From UBA1672 sp050633505 (GTDB lineage: Bacteria; Pseudomonadota; Alphaproteobacteria; Micavibrionales; Micavibrionaceae), in the NCBI GenBank assembly GCA_050633505.1, contig JBOEGQ010000010.1, positions 62,001 through 126,000 of the forward strand: a DNA stretch of 64,000 bases, read 5' to 3'. Within the stretch, counting starts at the first letter, position 1; each line of letters begins with the position of its first letter. The translations under genes were made by a program, and so were the position numbers. The notes under the pieces were generated by a model that saw nothing but the letters and a program-made list of their open reading frames with translations, was not told where the DNA came from and searched no databases. Shown in pieces: positions 8,845 to 17,888 of this stretch.

Positions 8845-9438
8845 ATGATAAGACAAATATTCATATCAACTGTTAATCTTTTAGAAATGGGCATGTACCC
8901 TTTTGTTCGTTCAAAAGTAAAACAGCAGGGTAAATATAATGATATAAAAATTATAGCCTGCGTTATGCTCGCCACTATCCCTATGATTTTAATATTTGGT
9001 GCTATTTCACAAATCTATCATGATTATAATTCCGGGTGGATCACACTACAAAATCAATACAGATCTGATGCATCTCCCCAATATCAAGAAAATGCTTATC
9101 GCCTGCGCCTAATACGCAAGGGGATGGAAGGGAAATACTACGTATTTTATACGAAAATAAAACTGGACGACTCTGGTTTTTATTTTGCAAGCCCTCAGAG
9201 ATACACACATACAGGTTCCAGAGGGAATAGTACGATACCCCGCTCTTTCCAGCCACTTCATATTCCTTGGGCAGACATAACACAATGTCAACAAACACAA
9301 ACTAGCTTAATCACCATGCCTGTGAAAAATACAGATGTATCAATGCAGCTTTCCTTATGGAATTTCCTGCACCCTATGTGTGAACAAAAAGGGGTTACCT
9401 TAATCCACGAAGAACAAAAAGATACCGCCCTAGAATAA
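8845..9438 (+). CDS. Hypothetical membrane protein
   Basis: I do not recognise this family. From the ATG at 8845 (after the pnp terminator) it encodes 197 residues; the frame is open further upstream but only through pnp and its terminator. A single clear membrane segment, IIACVMLATIPMILIFGAIS, lies near residues 35-55, followed by a polar domain of about 140 residues with WADITQCQQTQTS and a Tyr-rich middle. Alternative starts are ATGs at 8887 and 8893. No good Shine-Dalgarno is present. The next gene, also a membrane protein, begins 20 bases later, so the two may be one unit. Confidence 0.6.
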   Translation: MIRQIFISTVNLLEMGMYPFVRSKVKQQGKYNDIKIIACVMLATIPMILIFGAISQIYHDYNSGWITLQNQYRSDASPQYQENAYRLRLIRKGMEGKYYVFYTKIKLDDSGFYFASPQRYTHTGSRGNSTIPRSFQPLHIPWADITQCQQTQTSLITMPVKNTDVSMQLSLWNFLHPMCEQKGVTLIHEEQKDTALE

Positions 9439-9458
9439 AAACACGCTATACTGCATAT

Positions 9459-9809
9459 ATGGCAATTTCAAAATCCCGACTTTTTTTCCGCCACTTCCTT
9501 ATTACAGTTTTGCTTTTCGCATTTCTGTTTTTTGCTACAGCGGCATATTTTTACACCACTACAAAACGAAATCCCGGAAAGCTTGCAGAAATAAGCCCGG
9601 TTTTGCACGCCATTGATGTGGCACATTATCAGGTCAGAGCCTATAACGCCGATGATGATGCACGCTATACCATCGCACAAGAAATGCTTGAAAAATCCGC
9701 TTACGCAAAAGTTTATACCGGAGCGTCCATAGACATCCTGCTCCCCTTAAGTAAAAAGGGACACGAGCCATCCACCAAGCTTTATAATGACATCTTGCAA
9801 AATAATTGA
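9459..9809 (+). CDS. Hypothetical single-pass membrane protein
   Basis: A 116-residue protein of unknown function. Residues about 8-32 (FFRHFLITVLLFAFLFFATA and on) form one hydrophobic segment, which could be an uncleaved signal anchor; the rest is a short polar domain with a YNADDDARYTIAQEM stretch. It lies 20 bases after another unknown membrane protein in the same direction. A weak ribosome binding site makes the start uncertain. No enzyme motif is visible. Confidence 0.6.
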   Translation: MAISKSRLFFRHFLITVLLFAFLFFATAAYFYTTTKRNPGKLAEISPVLHAIDVAHYQVRAYNADDDARYTIAQEMLEKSAYAKVYTGASIDILLPLSKKGHEPSTKLYNDILQNN

Positions 9810-9900
9810 TTTCAAAACAGAAAAAGAACTGGATTTTATATCTGAAATATCGGACTTTATGTGCCTTATAAGAAAATATATATAAGCATCAGGATATAAC

Positions 9901-10647
9901 ATGCCTTTAAAACTGCCTAAAATAATCGGACATCGCGGATGTGCCGGATATGCACCGGAAAATACATTAGAGGCCATTCACACCGCCGCAGATATGGGCA
10001 TCGAATGGGTTGAACTGGATGTTAAACTAACAAAAGATGAAGTCCCAATTATTTTTCATGATGATACACTTGAACGCACCACGAGTGAAAGCGGCAATGT
10101 CGCAGATATGACGTTAAGCGAAGTAAAAGAACTTGATTGCGGCAGCTGGTATGGAGAAAGCTTTATCGGTGTAAAAATCCCCACCCTTGAAGAAGCCATA
10201 GAAGTACTAATCGACAGAGGTCTTGGCCTAAACCTTGAGATCAAACCCTGCCCGGGACGTGAAAAAGATACAACGGAGATTGCGCTGGATCTACTTTCAA
10301 CCATATGGGATGACCATGACCGACTGCTTATATCGTCATTCCAGCATGTCAGCCTCGAAAGTGCCTTAGATATTGCTTATGACTGGCATAGAGGCTTCCT
10401 CTTGCCTGAAGAATGGCCGGAAAATTGGAAAGAATTAGTCGAGTATTTAAATGTTTCAACGATCAATGTTAATGGCGACACCGTCACACGTGCGCAAGTC
10501 GAAGACATTATGGATCTTGAAAAACCTGTACTTGCCTATACAGTCAACACACCTGAAAAAGTGAGACAGTTACAAAGTTGGGGCGTAGATGGATTCTTTT
10601 CTGATACCCCCGATACAATTAAAGACAATCTACTGATGGTGCACTAA
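9901..10647 (+). CDS. Glycerophosphodiester phosphodiesterase family protein
   Basis: These metal-dependent enzymes hydrolyse glycerophosphodiesters to sn-glycerol 3-phosphate and an alcohol in phospholipid turnover. The 248-residue protein has the GDPD pattern: catalytic HRG in IIGHRGCAGYAPENTLEA, metal ligands in ELDVKLTKDEVPIIFHDDTLERTT-type context, NLEIKPCPG, and C-terminal AYTVNTPEKV with WGVDGFFSDTPD. No signal peptide is present, so it is cytoplasmic and resembles the UgpQ type rather than periplasmic GlpQ. The start has a clear AGGA ribosome binding site. It converges with the next gene at a distance of 9 bases. Confidence 0.92.
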   Translation: MPLKLPKIIGHRGCAGYAPENTLEAIHTAADMGIEWVELDVKLTKDEVPIIFHDDTLERTTSESGNVADMTLSEVKELDCGSWYGESFIGVKIPTLEEAIEVLIDRGLGLNLEIKPCPGREKDTTEIALDLLSTIWDDHDRLLISSFQHVSLESALDIAYDWHRGFLLPEEWPENWKELVEYLNVSTINVNGDTVTRAQVEDIMDLEKPVLAYTVNTPEKVRQLQSWGVDGFFSDTPDTIKDNLLMVH

Positions 10648-10656
10648 AGGGATAGC

Positions 10657-11568
10657 TTACTCTTCGTGTTTCTCTAGGGATATTAAATATAAGTCAGAGT
10701 TTCTCATCGTAATATCGGAACAAAGTTCAATCGTGCCTCTTGGGGCAACCTGACTTTTCACAGCATTTGTGCCTTTACCCAAACCCGCATTCATAATTGA
10801 TACAGGTTCATCCAGTTGGTTCACAATTGTTAGGGAAAACTTCTCAGTATTTCTGTAAGGGCGATACCAGAATTCACTCTTATTATTCACCCATAACCAG
10901 TAATAGATCTGCGTTACAGTGCTACGTTTTTGTTTACCATCAACTTTTTCAAGTATCTCAAAACCACCTTCAATTTCAGTGAATGGAACCGGAAAATTCG
11001 TATTAGGCTGAGTTACAAACCCCTTCTCCCCAACAACAGATTGAACATTTAATAATTCACCGTAGACCGTATCCTCTTTTTTCCTTAGCAGGCGATCAAA
11101 CGTCATTTTGATTTGACGGCTACTCTCATATGCAGCGCCTTCTATCAGATTAAGTAATTTAGAGTTGATCCCCACATAGACCTTAAACGCCTGATGCTGT
11201 TTAGAATATTCGGAAATTGTATACGTAACCTTCTGCTCTTTTGTGCATATTCCAAGGTTCTTTGCCTCCTCCTTTACAAAAGAGAGAAGAGAATCAGAAA
11301 CAATTTTCTTTCGGTATAAATAAGAAAGGCGGGCCTCCACATCGTGCTTATTCGGAAGGCTAGCAAAGAATATAATAAGACCAACTGAACCAAAAAATAT
11401 AATATCTTCAAGAGCAGAGGCAAAGAAGGAGCCCAAAATATTGTTATCAAATAGGCAGGCTTCCCATTCGGGATATATCCCGCATCCTTGATATAAGCGA
11501 TAGACCCAAACCGTTAAAGTCAGGAAAAATAAAAACGCAATTATCAGCCAACGATTGATAAAAGACAT
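10657..11568 (-). CDS. Hypothetical protein with two N-terminal membrane segments
   Basis: Not a family I can name. The 303-residue product begins with a membrane helix (WLIIAFLFFLTLTVWVYRLY), a short loop with two cysteines, and a second helix (IIFFGSVGLIIFFASLP), then about 230 residues of soluble domain. That domain looks beta-rich near its end (LTIVNQLDEPVSIMNAG, APRGTIELCSDI). A strong AGGAG ribosome binding site supports the start. It follows fabI on the same strand with a 22-base gap and could be its read-through partner, but nothing in it points to lipid synthesis. Confidence 0.75.
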   Translation of the reverse strand: MSFINRWLIIAFLFFLTLTVWVYRLYQGCGIYPEWEACLFDNNILGSFFASALEDIIFFGSVGLIIFFASLPNKHDVEARLSYLYRKKIVSDSLLSFVKEEAKNLGICTKEQKVTYTISEYSKQHQAFKVYVGINSKLLNLIEGAAYESSRQIKMTFDRLLRKKEDTVYGELLNVQSVVGEKGFVTQPNTNFPVPFTEIEGGFEILEKVDGKQKRSTVTQIYYWLWVNNKSEFWYRPYRNTEKFSLTIVNQLDEPVSIMNAGLGKGTNAVKSQVAPRGTIELCSDITMRNSDLYLISLEKHEE

Positions 11569-11590
11569 TCTTCTTTCTCCTATTATATTA

Positions 11591-12394
11591 TTATCCGGCC
11601 AATTCGCTTAGGCTATCATGTGGCGGCATACCAACGGCATTAAATCCACAATCCACATAATGTATCTCACCCGTTACCGCGCCTGATAAATCGGAAAGAA
11701 GATACAACCCCGTACCACCAAGCTCATCCAGCTCAACCGGACGACGAAGTGGTGATGCAAGGGTATTATACTTAAACGTCTTACGCGCGCCACCAATAAC
11801 AGCACCTGCCAATGTGCGCATCGGCCCGGCTGAAATAGCATTTACACGTATTCCCTGAGCGCCAAGATCAGCCGCTAAATAGCGCGTAGACGCCTCTAAA
11901 GCCGCCTTGGCAACACCCATTACATTATAATTCGGCATAACCTTTTCCGCGCCATAATAAGTCAAGGTAACAGCAGATCCTCCCTCAACCATAAGCTCTT
12001 TCGCACGACGCATAACAGAGGTAAAAGAATAGCAGGAAATATGCATCGTCTTTAAAAAGTTATCCAACGTCGTATCAACATAGCGACCTTGTAGCTCATT
12101 CTTATCCGAATAGGCAATCGCATGAATAATAAAGTCCAACTGACCCCATTCTTTTTCTAACGTTGAAAAGACAGTATCAAGATCATCTTCATTCGATGCA
12201 TCACAATCTATAACAATCTTTGCACCAACACTATCCGCCAAAGGCTTTACACGTTTACCAAACGCATCCCCTTGATAAGTAAAGGCCATCTCCGCACCGG
12301 CATCATGTAACGCCTTTGCCATTCCCCACGCAATAGAGTGGTCATTGGCAACGCCCATCACAAGCCCTTTTTTACCCTTCATCAAATCATTCAT
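11591..12394 (-). CDS. fabI: Enoyl-[acyl-carrier-protein] reductase (NADH) FabI
   Basis: FabI carries out the last, NADH-dependent reduction in each round of type II fatty acid elongation. The 267-residue protein is an atypical short-chain dehydrogenase: KGLVMGVANDHSIAWG at the nucleotide-binding start, the catalytic Tyr-x6-Lys in YNVMGVAKAALE preceded by LTYYGAEKVMPN, and the C-terminal SGAVTGEIHYVDCGFNAVGM. It is the last gene of the fabA-fabB-csaA-fabI run and has a good AAAGG ribosome binding site. Confidence 0.97.
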   Translation of the reverse strand: MNDLMKGKKGLVMGVANDHSIAWGMAKALHDAGAEMAFTYQGDAFGKRVKPLADSVGAKIVIDCDASNEDDLDTVFSTLEKEWGQLDFIIHAIAYSDKNELQGRYVDTTLDNFLKTMHISCYSFTSVMRRAKELMVEGGSAVTLTYYGAEKVMPNYNVMGVAKAALEASTRYLAADLGAQGIRVNAISAGPMRTLAGAVIGGARKTFKYNTLASPLRRPVELDELGGTGLYLLSDLSGAVTGEIHYVDCGFNAVGMPPHDSLSELAG

Positions 12395-12412
12395 ATCTTT
12401 ACCTTTTTAGCT

Positions 12413-12745
12413 TTAATACAAGCGCCCACCATTTGGTACATCCATACCCGGTTGGAGCAAAACAACTTCACCATTTTCATCAGGTACTCCAAGAGTTAGA
12501 ACCTCTGACATAAATGGTCCAATCTGCCGTGGTTCAAAATTCACAACGGCAACAACCTGCGTCCCAATCAATTCATCCCTGCTATAGTTTTTTGTAATCT
12601 GTGCAGAGCTTTTCTTTATTCCGATGTCATCACCAAAATCTATAATCAGTTTAAACGCCGGTTTATGTGCCTCAGGAAAATCGAGAGCATCAACAACGGT
12701 ACCAACCCGAACATCCACCTTAAGAAAATCATCAAAAGGTATCAT
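12413..12745 (-). CDS. csaA: CsaA-like tRNA-binding domain protein
   Basis: A stand-alone 110-residue OB-fold of the tRNA-binding-domain family, as in CsaA, Arc1p and the end of bacterial MetRS and PheT. Key blocks: DFLKVDVRVGTVVDALDFPEAHKPA, the FGDDIGIKKSSAQIT strand, ELIGTQVVAVVNFEPRQIG and LLQPGMDVPNGGRLY. CsaA is known to bind tRNA and to have chaperone-like and export-related effects. It starts 4 bases after the fabB stop, so translation is probably coupled. Why it sits in a fatty-acid operon is not clear. Confidence 0.92.
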   Translation of the reverse strand: MIPFDDFLKVDVRVGTVVDALDFPEAHKPAFKLIIDFGDDIGIKKSSAQITKNYSRDELIGTQVVAVVNFEPRQIGPFMSEVLTLGVPDENGEVVLLQPGMDVPNGGRLY

Positions 12746-12748
12746 GGA

Positions 12749-13975
12749 TTAGCCCTTATACTTACTCATCGCGAGTGTACAATTTGTACCACCAAAACCA
12801 AAGCTATTGGATAGAACTGTCTCATGTTCAACGTTTTCGATAGTCTCTCGGGCAATTGGCATATCTTTCGCCCCTTCATCTAGGGTTTCAATATTAATAC
12901 TTGGCGCTACAAAGTTATGTTTCATCATCAAGAGGCTATAGATGGCCTCTTGTACACCTGTTGCACCAAGAGAATGCCCGGTCATAGACTTCGTCGCGCT
13001 GATATATGGAACATCACGCTCCAGCTCACCAAAACACTCTTGAATAGCATTCAATTCGGTAATATCCCCTGCAGGTGTTGATGTACCATGACTATTGATA
13101 TATGTGACAGGTGTTTCCACAGTAGAGAGTGCCTGTTTCATACAACGATATGCGCCCTCACCACTTGGCGCCACCATATCCGCACCATCAGATGTGGCAC
13201 CATAGCCCGTGACCTCCGCATAGATTTTTGCCCCACGTGCCTTGGCACGCTCAAGCTCTTCTAAAACCAGAATACCACCACCACCGGCAATCACAAACCC
13301 ATCACGATTTGCATCATACGCACGCGCCGCCTTCTCAGGCGTGTCATTATAAGCAGAAGACATCGCACCCATTGCATCAAACAAAACAGAGAGCGTCCAA
13401 TCCAACTCTTCCGCACCACCGGCAAACATAACATCTTGCTTGCCCCACTGGATTTGCTCAACCGCACTACCAATGCAATGCGCAGAAGTAGAGCAAGCAG
13501 ACGAGATTGAGTAATTCAGCCCCTTAATCTTAAAATTCGTAGCAACAGTAGCCGAACATGTTGAACTCATACATTTTGGAACAGCAAACGGCCCTACGCG
13601 CTTTGGCCCCTTGGCGCGTGTAATGTCCACCGCCGCGACTTGCGCGCGTGTTGACGGTCCACCTGAGCCAATAATAATCCCTGTGCGCTCATTGCTGACA
13701 TCGTTTTGCTCCAGCCCGGAATCCTCAACGGCTTGTTCCATCGCCAAATGCGAATACGCCGCCGTATCTCCCATAAAGCGGAACAACCGTTTATCAATAT
13801 GATCTGCTAAAACAATATCCGGTTTTCCGTATACTTGAGAACGAAAACCAAGCTCCGCATATTCAGGAGATGCACTAATTCCAGATTTTCCAGCCTTCAG
13901 AGAAGCTAAAACCTCTTCAACATTATTTCCTATACAAGAAACAATACCAATACCAGTAACAACAACGCGACGCAT
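12749..13975 (-). CDS. fabB: 3-oxoacyl-[acyl-carrier-protein] synthase I FabB
   Basis: FabB condenses malonyl-ACP with acyl-ACP and is needed to elongate the unsaturated intermediate made by FabA. The Cys-His-His triad is visible: SISSACSTSAHCIG, INSHGTSTPAGD and KSMTGHSLGATG, plus the C-terminal NSFGFGGTNCTL. I chose the ATG at 13975 (408 residues) because GGAGG lies five bases upstream of it; a GTG four codons earlier is in frame but overlaps that site. The fabA-fabB pairing confirms the FabB rather than FabF assignment. Confidence 0.96.
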   Translation of the reverse strand: MRRVVVTGIGIVSCIGNNVEEVLASLKAGKSGISASPEYAELGFRSQVYGKPDIVLADHIDKRLFRFMGDTAAYSHLAMEQAVEDSGLEQNDVSNERTGIIIGSGGPSTRAQVAAVDITRAKGPKRVGPFAVPKCMSSTCSATVATNFKIKGLNYSISSACSTSAHCIGSAVEQIQWGKQDVMFAGGAEELDWTLSVLFDAMGAMSSAYNDTPEKAARAYDANRDGFVIAGGGGILVLEELERAKARGAKIYAEVTGYGATSDGADMVAPSGEGAYRCMKQALSTVETPVTYINSHGTSTPAGDITELNAIQECFGELERDVPYISATKSMTGHSLGATGVQEAIYSLLMMKHNFVAPSINIETLDEGAKDMPIARETIENVEHETVLSNSFGFGGTNCTLAMSKYKG

Positions 13976-14005
13976 AAGAGCCTCCACTCATTTAAATAAA
14001 TTAAA

Positions 14006-14527
14006 TTATTTTACGGAATCATTATTAAACAAGCCAACCTTAAGCCCCTTAACGCTGTAAGCTTCTTCACCATCAGCATAAATAGTACCATCACCTATCC
14101 CCAAGACGAGCTTCCCATTCATAACGCGCTTAATATCAACAACGTATTTCAACAGCTTAACATCGGGAGTAACCATAGCGGCTAGCTTAATCTCACCAAC
14201 CCCAAGTGCACGACCAGAGCCCTTAGCACCTGTCCAACCAAGGTAAAATCCCAATAATTGCCACAAACCATCCAATCCTAAACATCCCGGCATAACGGGG
14301 TCACCCTTGAAGTGGCACTCATAAAACCATAAGTCAGGCTTAATATCAAATTCAGCCTCAATGACACCTTTGCCGTTCTTGCCCCCTTCTGTCGAAACGT
14401 TTGTAATACGGTCGAGCATTAACATAGGCGGCAATGGCAACTGTGCATTACCCTTACCAAACATTGTGCCTTCGGCACATGTAATGATTTCATCATAGGA
14501 ATAGCTGGATTTTTGTACGAAAGTCAT
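14006..14527 (-). CDS. fabA: 3-hydroxydecanoyl-ACP dehydratase/isomerase FabA
   Basis: FabA dehydrates 3-hydroxydecanoyl-ACP and isomerises the trans-2 product to cis-3, the entry to unsaturated fatty acids. The 173-residue protein has family length and the active-site block WFYECHFKGDPVMPGCLGLDGLWQ, which holds the catalytic histidine and the later aspartate; LPLPPMLMLDRI near the start is also typical. It is the first gene of the fab operon, 30 bases ahead of fabB. Confidence 0.97.
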   Translation of the reverse strand: MTFVQKSSYSYDEIITCAEGTMFGKGNAQLPLPPMLMLDRITNVSTEGGKNGKGVIEAEFDIKPDLWFYECHFKGDPVMPGCLGLDGLWQLLGFYLGWTGAKGSGRALGVGEIKLAAMVTPDVKLLKYVVDIKRVMNGKLVLGIGDGTIYADGEEAYSVKGLKVGLFNNDSVK

Positions 14528-14618
14528 ATCATTTCACTGTTCATTAATTCAAACAGCTTTATACGAATTTATCGATATTGGGGCAAGAGGCGATTTTTAG
14601 CTATGCACCGATTATGGG

Positions 14619-15596
14619 TTAACAAGAAACCATATCGAAGTCTAAACAGACGAATTTATAACTCTCAGTAATCGCAGACATTGCCAAAGGCTTTGCAATC
14701 GCAGGCTCTATTTCCGGCAATTCACCTCCCGAAGCCACCGCAATCATACGGCCTGCCGCTTTTGCACAAGAAACAGATTGCTCATACGGACCACTAACAC
14801 CAATCACACGGAAAAGTCGTAGGCAAATAGGCTCAATCTCACGTATAAGATCAACAGGCGCATTAATCGGTGTATCATTTGCAGCCAACCCAAAACGCCA
14901 ATCCGATCCGGCGGGCACACCAAGGCGCACTGCTTCTTGCGTCATGGCATGTACAACCCTATCAAGATTATCAGGGAAACTGGCCTGATGTATTAGGTCT
15001 GCTGTATCACAGCTATTTAATGATATTGCAAAGCGACGCCCGGAAACACCACTAAGTGCAGCAATGCAGTCACCAATCGTCCAGCCCCTACGGCCAACCA
15101 TATTTTCAAGCGCAACATCGCATAGTTCCTGCGCGGCGACTTCAAATGCCATGGCTTTTTTCACGCATTCTATTAAGAGGCGGAAGCTCTCAGCACGTGG
15201 AACACCCATGTCTTCCCAACCAATAATAACATGGTGGAAGACTGTTAGAATAAGATCATGTAGTTCAAAATTACAATCAAGCCACTCTTCAAAAAACACG
15301 CGAGCAGCCAAACGCCCACGCTCTGTCTCATAATCAACAATATGTGCAGGAGGTAACGCATACGGCGCAAGCATTCCCTGTGCAGGATGGCAACCAAGCA
15401 TATCACTCAACTTATGAAAGCTTGCCTGCATTGCATAATCGGAATCATCAAACAGGAAATATGTTTCAACAAGCACACCGGCCATATGTTGAATTACTTT
15501 CATGCCATCAATGCCACGCTCATGATCTGCGGACAGTTGAATCAGGGCGGAATAGAAACGGTGACCCATTTCCGGTTTATTAGTCAGTGCAAACAT
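14619..15596 (-). CDS. Conserved-looking hypothetical protein, 325 aa
   Basis: I do not recognise a family. The product appears mostly alpha-helical and soluble, without signal peptide or membrane segments. It contains several tryptophans and histidines in the middle (LILTVFHHVIIGWEDMG) and a C-terminal CLRLFRVIGVSGPYEQS stretch. It stands alone on the minus strand upstream of fabA, with 91 bases between them, and could share a transcript with the fab genes, though I see no coupling. The start is the first ATG and is supported only by frame length. Confidence 0.78.
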   Translation of the reverse strand: MFALTNKPEMGHRFYSALIQLSADHERGIDGMKVIQHMAGVLVETYFLFDDSDYAMQASFHKLSDMLGCHPAQGMLAPYALPPAHIVDYETERGRLAARVFFEEWLDCNFELHDLILTVFHHVIIGWEDMGVPRAESFRLLIECVKKAMAFEVAAQELCDVALENMVGRRGWTIGDCIAALSGVSGRRFAISLNSCDTADLIHQASFPDNLDRVVHAMTQEAVRLGVPAGSDWRFGLAANDTPINAPVDLIREIEPICLRLFRVIGVSGPYEQSVSCAKAAGRMIAVASGGELPEIEPAIAKPLAMSAITESYKFVCLDFDMVSC

Positions 15597-15679
15597 ATAT
15601 TGTAAAACCTTAAGAGAGAGAATGTGGATAAGGTTGAGAAAGGAATGTGAAGTGTGTAACGAACGTTACGCCAATGATT

Positions 15680-16204
15680 CTAATCAATATTTTCGTGTTC
15701 GTAAACACCCCAAAGTGATTTTCTTTCAACCCATCCAGAATAACCTACTGCAGAGACCAAGCATGATTGCGGAACACACTTTTCAACATTAACTTTAGAA
15801 AATGGCTCTAAGTATATGTTTATTCTTACTTTTTTATTACTTGAGAAAGTCTCTTTTTCATACGCCGCAACGTTATCATCACCTAATATAAGTGCGGTTC
15901 TCTTACCTGATAATAAAGTGTGGTAAACCCACCCTTCTTGTCCTTCATGGTCTTTTACCTTGCGCCAATGCTCAAATTCCAACACGACTTCAACAGGTAA
16001 TCCCTTACGCATCATCACCCATTTAACAGGGTATTGCTTCCCCGGCCCGGCGCGAACATTCACCTCATCTTTTGAGAGAGAGACAAAACGAGGAATCGGC
16101 AAGCCACTACTTTGATATGTTGCGCTCTGTGCAAACACCTTTTCACCCCCAAGGATGAAAAGCACAATAATCAATAAAGCAATATGGTATTTTTTGAGTC
16201 GCAT
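15680..16204 (-). CDS. Secreted SH3-domain protein
   Basis: A 174-residue exported protein with a signal peptide (LKKYHIALLIIVLFILGGE, cleavage likely after VFA) and one or two bacterial SH3 modules of the type found in cell-wall-associated proteins. The first has the diagnostic NVRAGPGKQYPVKWVM and GQEGWVYHTLLSG; a second, weaker repeat ends in GYSGWVERKSLWG. Two cysteines (KCVPQSC) could form a disulphide in the periplasm. The ATG at 16204 is preferred because the signal peptide begins there; an upstream in-frame ATG at 16267 would overlap dusA. It is divergent from dusA with 29 bases between. Confidence 0.86.
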   Translation of the reverse strand: MRLKKYHIALLIIVLFILGGEKVFAQSATYQSSGLPIPRFVSLSKDEVNVRAGPGKQYPVKWVMMRKGLPVEVVLEFEHWRKVKDHEGQEGWVYHTLLSGKRTALILGDDNVAAYEKETFSSNKKVRINIYLEPFSKVNVEKCVPQSCLVSAVGYSGWVERKSLWGVYEHENID

Positions 16205-16233
16205 TACATGTAATTTATGATAAATAACCCCAC

Positions 16234-17220
16234 ATGGATCAAGAACATAATAACACAATAATTCCAATTAGTATCGCACCAATGATGGATTGGACGGATA
16301 GACATTGCCGTTATTTTCACAGATTACTTTCTCCACACGCAATGCTCTATACTGAAATGGTGACAACAGGCGCCTTATTACACGGTGATGCAGAACGTTT
16401 CCTGCGCCACGATTCAGCAGAATACCCCCTTGCCTTGCAACTTGGCGGAAGCAATCCTGAGGATTTGGGCACCTGCGCAAAAATGGGCGAAGACACCGGC
16501 TATGACGAGATTAATTTAAACTGTGGCTGCCCAAGCGACCGCGTCCAAAAAGGGAAAATCGGCGCAATATTAATGGAAGATCCCGAACTGGTCGCCCAAT
16601 GTATCTCAGAAATGAACAAGGCCGTTAAAATCCCGGTAACTGTAAAATGTAGAATTGGTATTGATGAACAAGACTCTTTTGAATTTCTAGACCATTTTAT
16701 TTCAACTATACAAAAGGCAGGCTGTCAGACTTTCATTATTCACGCACGCAAGGCATGGCTACAAGGGTTGAGCCCGAAAGAAAACCGCACCGTCCCCCCC
16801 ATTGATTATGAGCGCGCCTACGCAATTAAAGAAAAGTATCAAAGCCTGAACATATCCATTAACGGTGATATAAAAACACAGGAACAAGTTCAACAACACC
16901 TAACACGATTTGATAGCGCCATGATCGGACGAGAGGCCTATCAAAACCCATATATACTATCACGCTTAGAAGAAACGGTTTTTCAAAATCAGAATATTCT
17001 ATCTCGTAAAGATGCCGCCTTGGCAATGATCCCCTATATTGAACAACAAATGAAGGATTACGCCACCCCTGTTAAATCCATCACCCGCCATATGACCGGC
17101 TTGTTTCAGGGAATAAAAGGCGCAAAAAAATGGCGGCAGCTATTAAGCACGTTACCGCATAATGAGAATGCAAACGCCAACGTTATTAAGGTAGCATTAG
17201 AAGCCATTCCTGATATTTAA
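16234..17220 (+). CDS. dusA: tRNA-dihydrouridine(20/20a) synthase DusA
   Basis: DusA reduces uridines 20 and 20a in the tRNA D loop using FMN and NADPH. The 328-residue protein starts with SIAPMMDWTDRHCRYFHRL, typical of DusA rather than DusB or DusC, and has the active-site cysteine in INLNCGCPSDRVQKG, the FMN-binding VTVKCRIGID, FIIHARKAWLQGLSPKENR and SINGDIKT. It converges with the next gene at 6 bases and shares a short divergent spacer with the SH3 gene. Confidence 0.95.
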   Translation: MDQEHNNTIIPISIAPMMDWTDRHCRYFHRLLSPHAMLYTEMVTTGALLHGDAERFLRHDSAEYPLALQLGGSNPEDLGTCAKMGEDTGYDEINLNCGCPSDRVQKGKIGAILMEDPELVAQCISEMNKAVKIPVTVKCRIGIDEQDSFEFLDHFISTIQKAGCQTFIIHARKAWLQGLSPKENRTVPPIDYERAYAIKEKYQSLNISINGDIKTQEQVQQHLTRFDSAMIGREAYQNPYILSRLEETVFQNQNILSRKDAALAMIPYIEQQMKDYATPVKSITRHMTGLFQGIKGAKKWRQLLSTLPHNENANANVIKVALEAIPDI

Positions 17221-17226
17221 GGCTTA

Positions 17227-17853
17227 TTATACAGAACCGATACTGTCATCCTCGGTCATCTCAACAAATCCATCTGATGTCACATCAAATTGACAATCAT
17301 AAAGAACGCCTGCACATAAAACGCGTGTTGCAACCTTATACACGCCCATCTCCAACGCATCATCAACAACAGAGCCATTAAATTTACGCAAATGGCGCGA
17401 TTTCTCATAGGCACTTAAATCCTTCAAGAATTCACAATCTTGTCCGTTAATAATATAGAATGCATCGCCATCTTCATTAACAGTGAACAAACTGAAAAAC
17501 TTCAGATAATCAAAGATAGTATCAATCGTGATGCACAGCTCTGCTTCTGAACTAACCTCATGAATGGTATCAGAAGAGCCCTTTAACTGTGCATATTCAG
17601 AATCATGTTTTAGGAAGAAATGGTAAACAGGCTCCGCATATTCATCAAAGCTTCTTACCTGAATAAGCTCAACATTATTATAGAACGGCAAATCCCTTAT
17701 ATAGACATCTGCGCCGTTATTACTAAAATCTTGACCATCAAGAGGGCTAATAAACTGTAAAAACCCTTTTTCATTCTCATAGCGTTTCCAGCTTTTATCT
17801 TCTGTGGTATCAAAGATGCCGATGAGAGGCTTCGTATAATAATGTGATGACAT
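17227..17853 (-). CDS. Hypothetical protein at the end of the suf operon
   Basis: A 208-residue acidic soluble protein with no family I can name. It has many aromatic residues, a central FDYLKFFSLFTVNEDGDAF segment and ends in a strongly acidic VEMTEDDSIGSV tail. No signal peptide or membrane segment is seen. It follows the MEKHL protein by 35 bases on the same strand and is the last gene of the run that begins with the Rrf2 regulator, so it may be co-transcribed with the SUF genes. Function unknown. Confidence 0.78.
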   Translation of the reverse strand: MSSHYYTKPLIGIFDTTEDKSWKRYENEKGFLQFISPLDGQDFSNNGADVYIRDLPFYNNVELIQVRSFDEYAEPVYHFFLKHDSEYAQLKGSSDTIHEVSSEAELCITIDTIFDYLKFFSLFTVNEDGDAFYIINGQDCEFLKDLSAYEKSRHLRKFNGSVVDDALEMGVYKVATRVLCAGVLYDCQFDVTSDGFVEMTEDDSIGSV

Positions 17854-17888
17854 TGAGATTATCCCTCCGTAAAGTTCATAAAAAAGAA

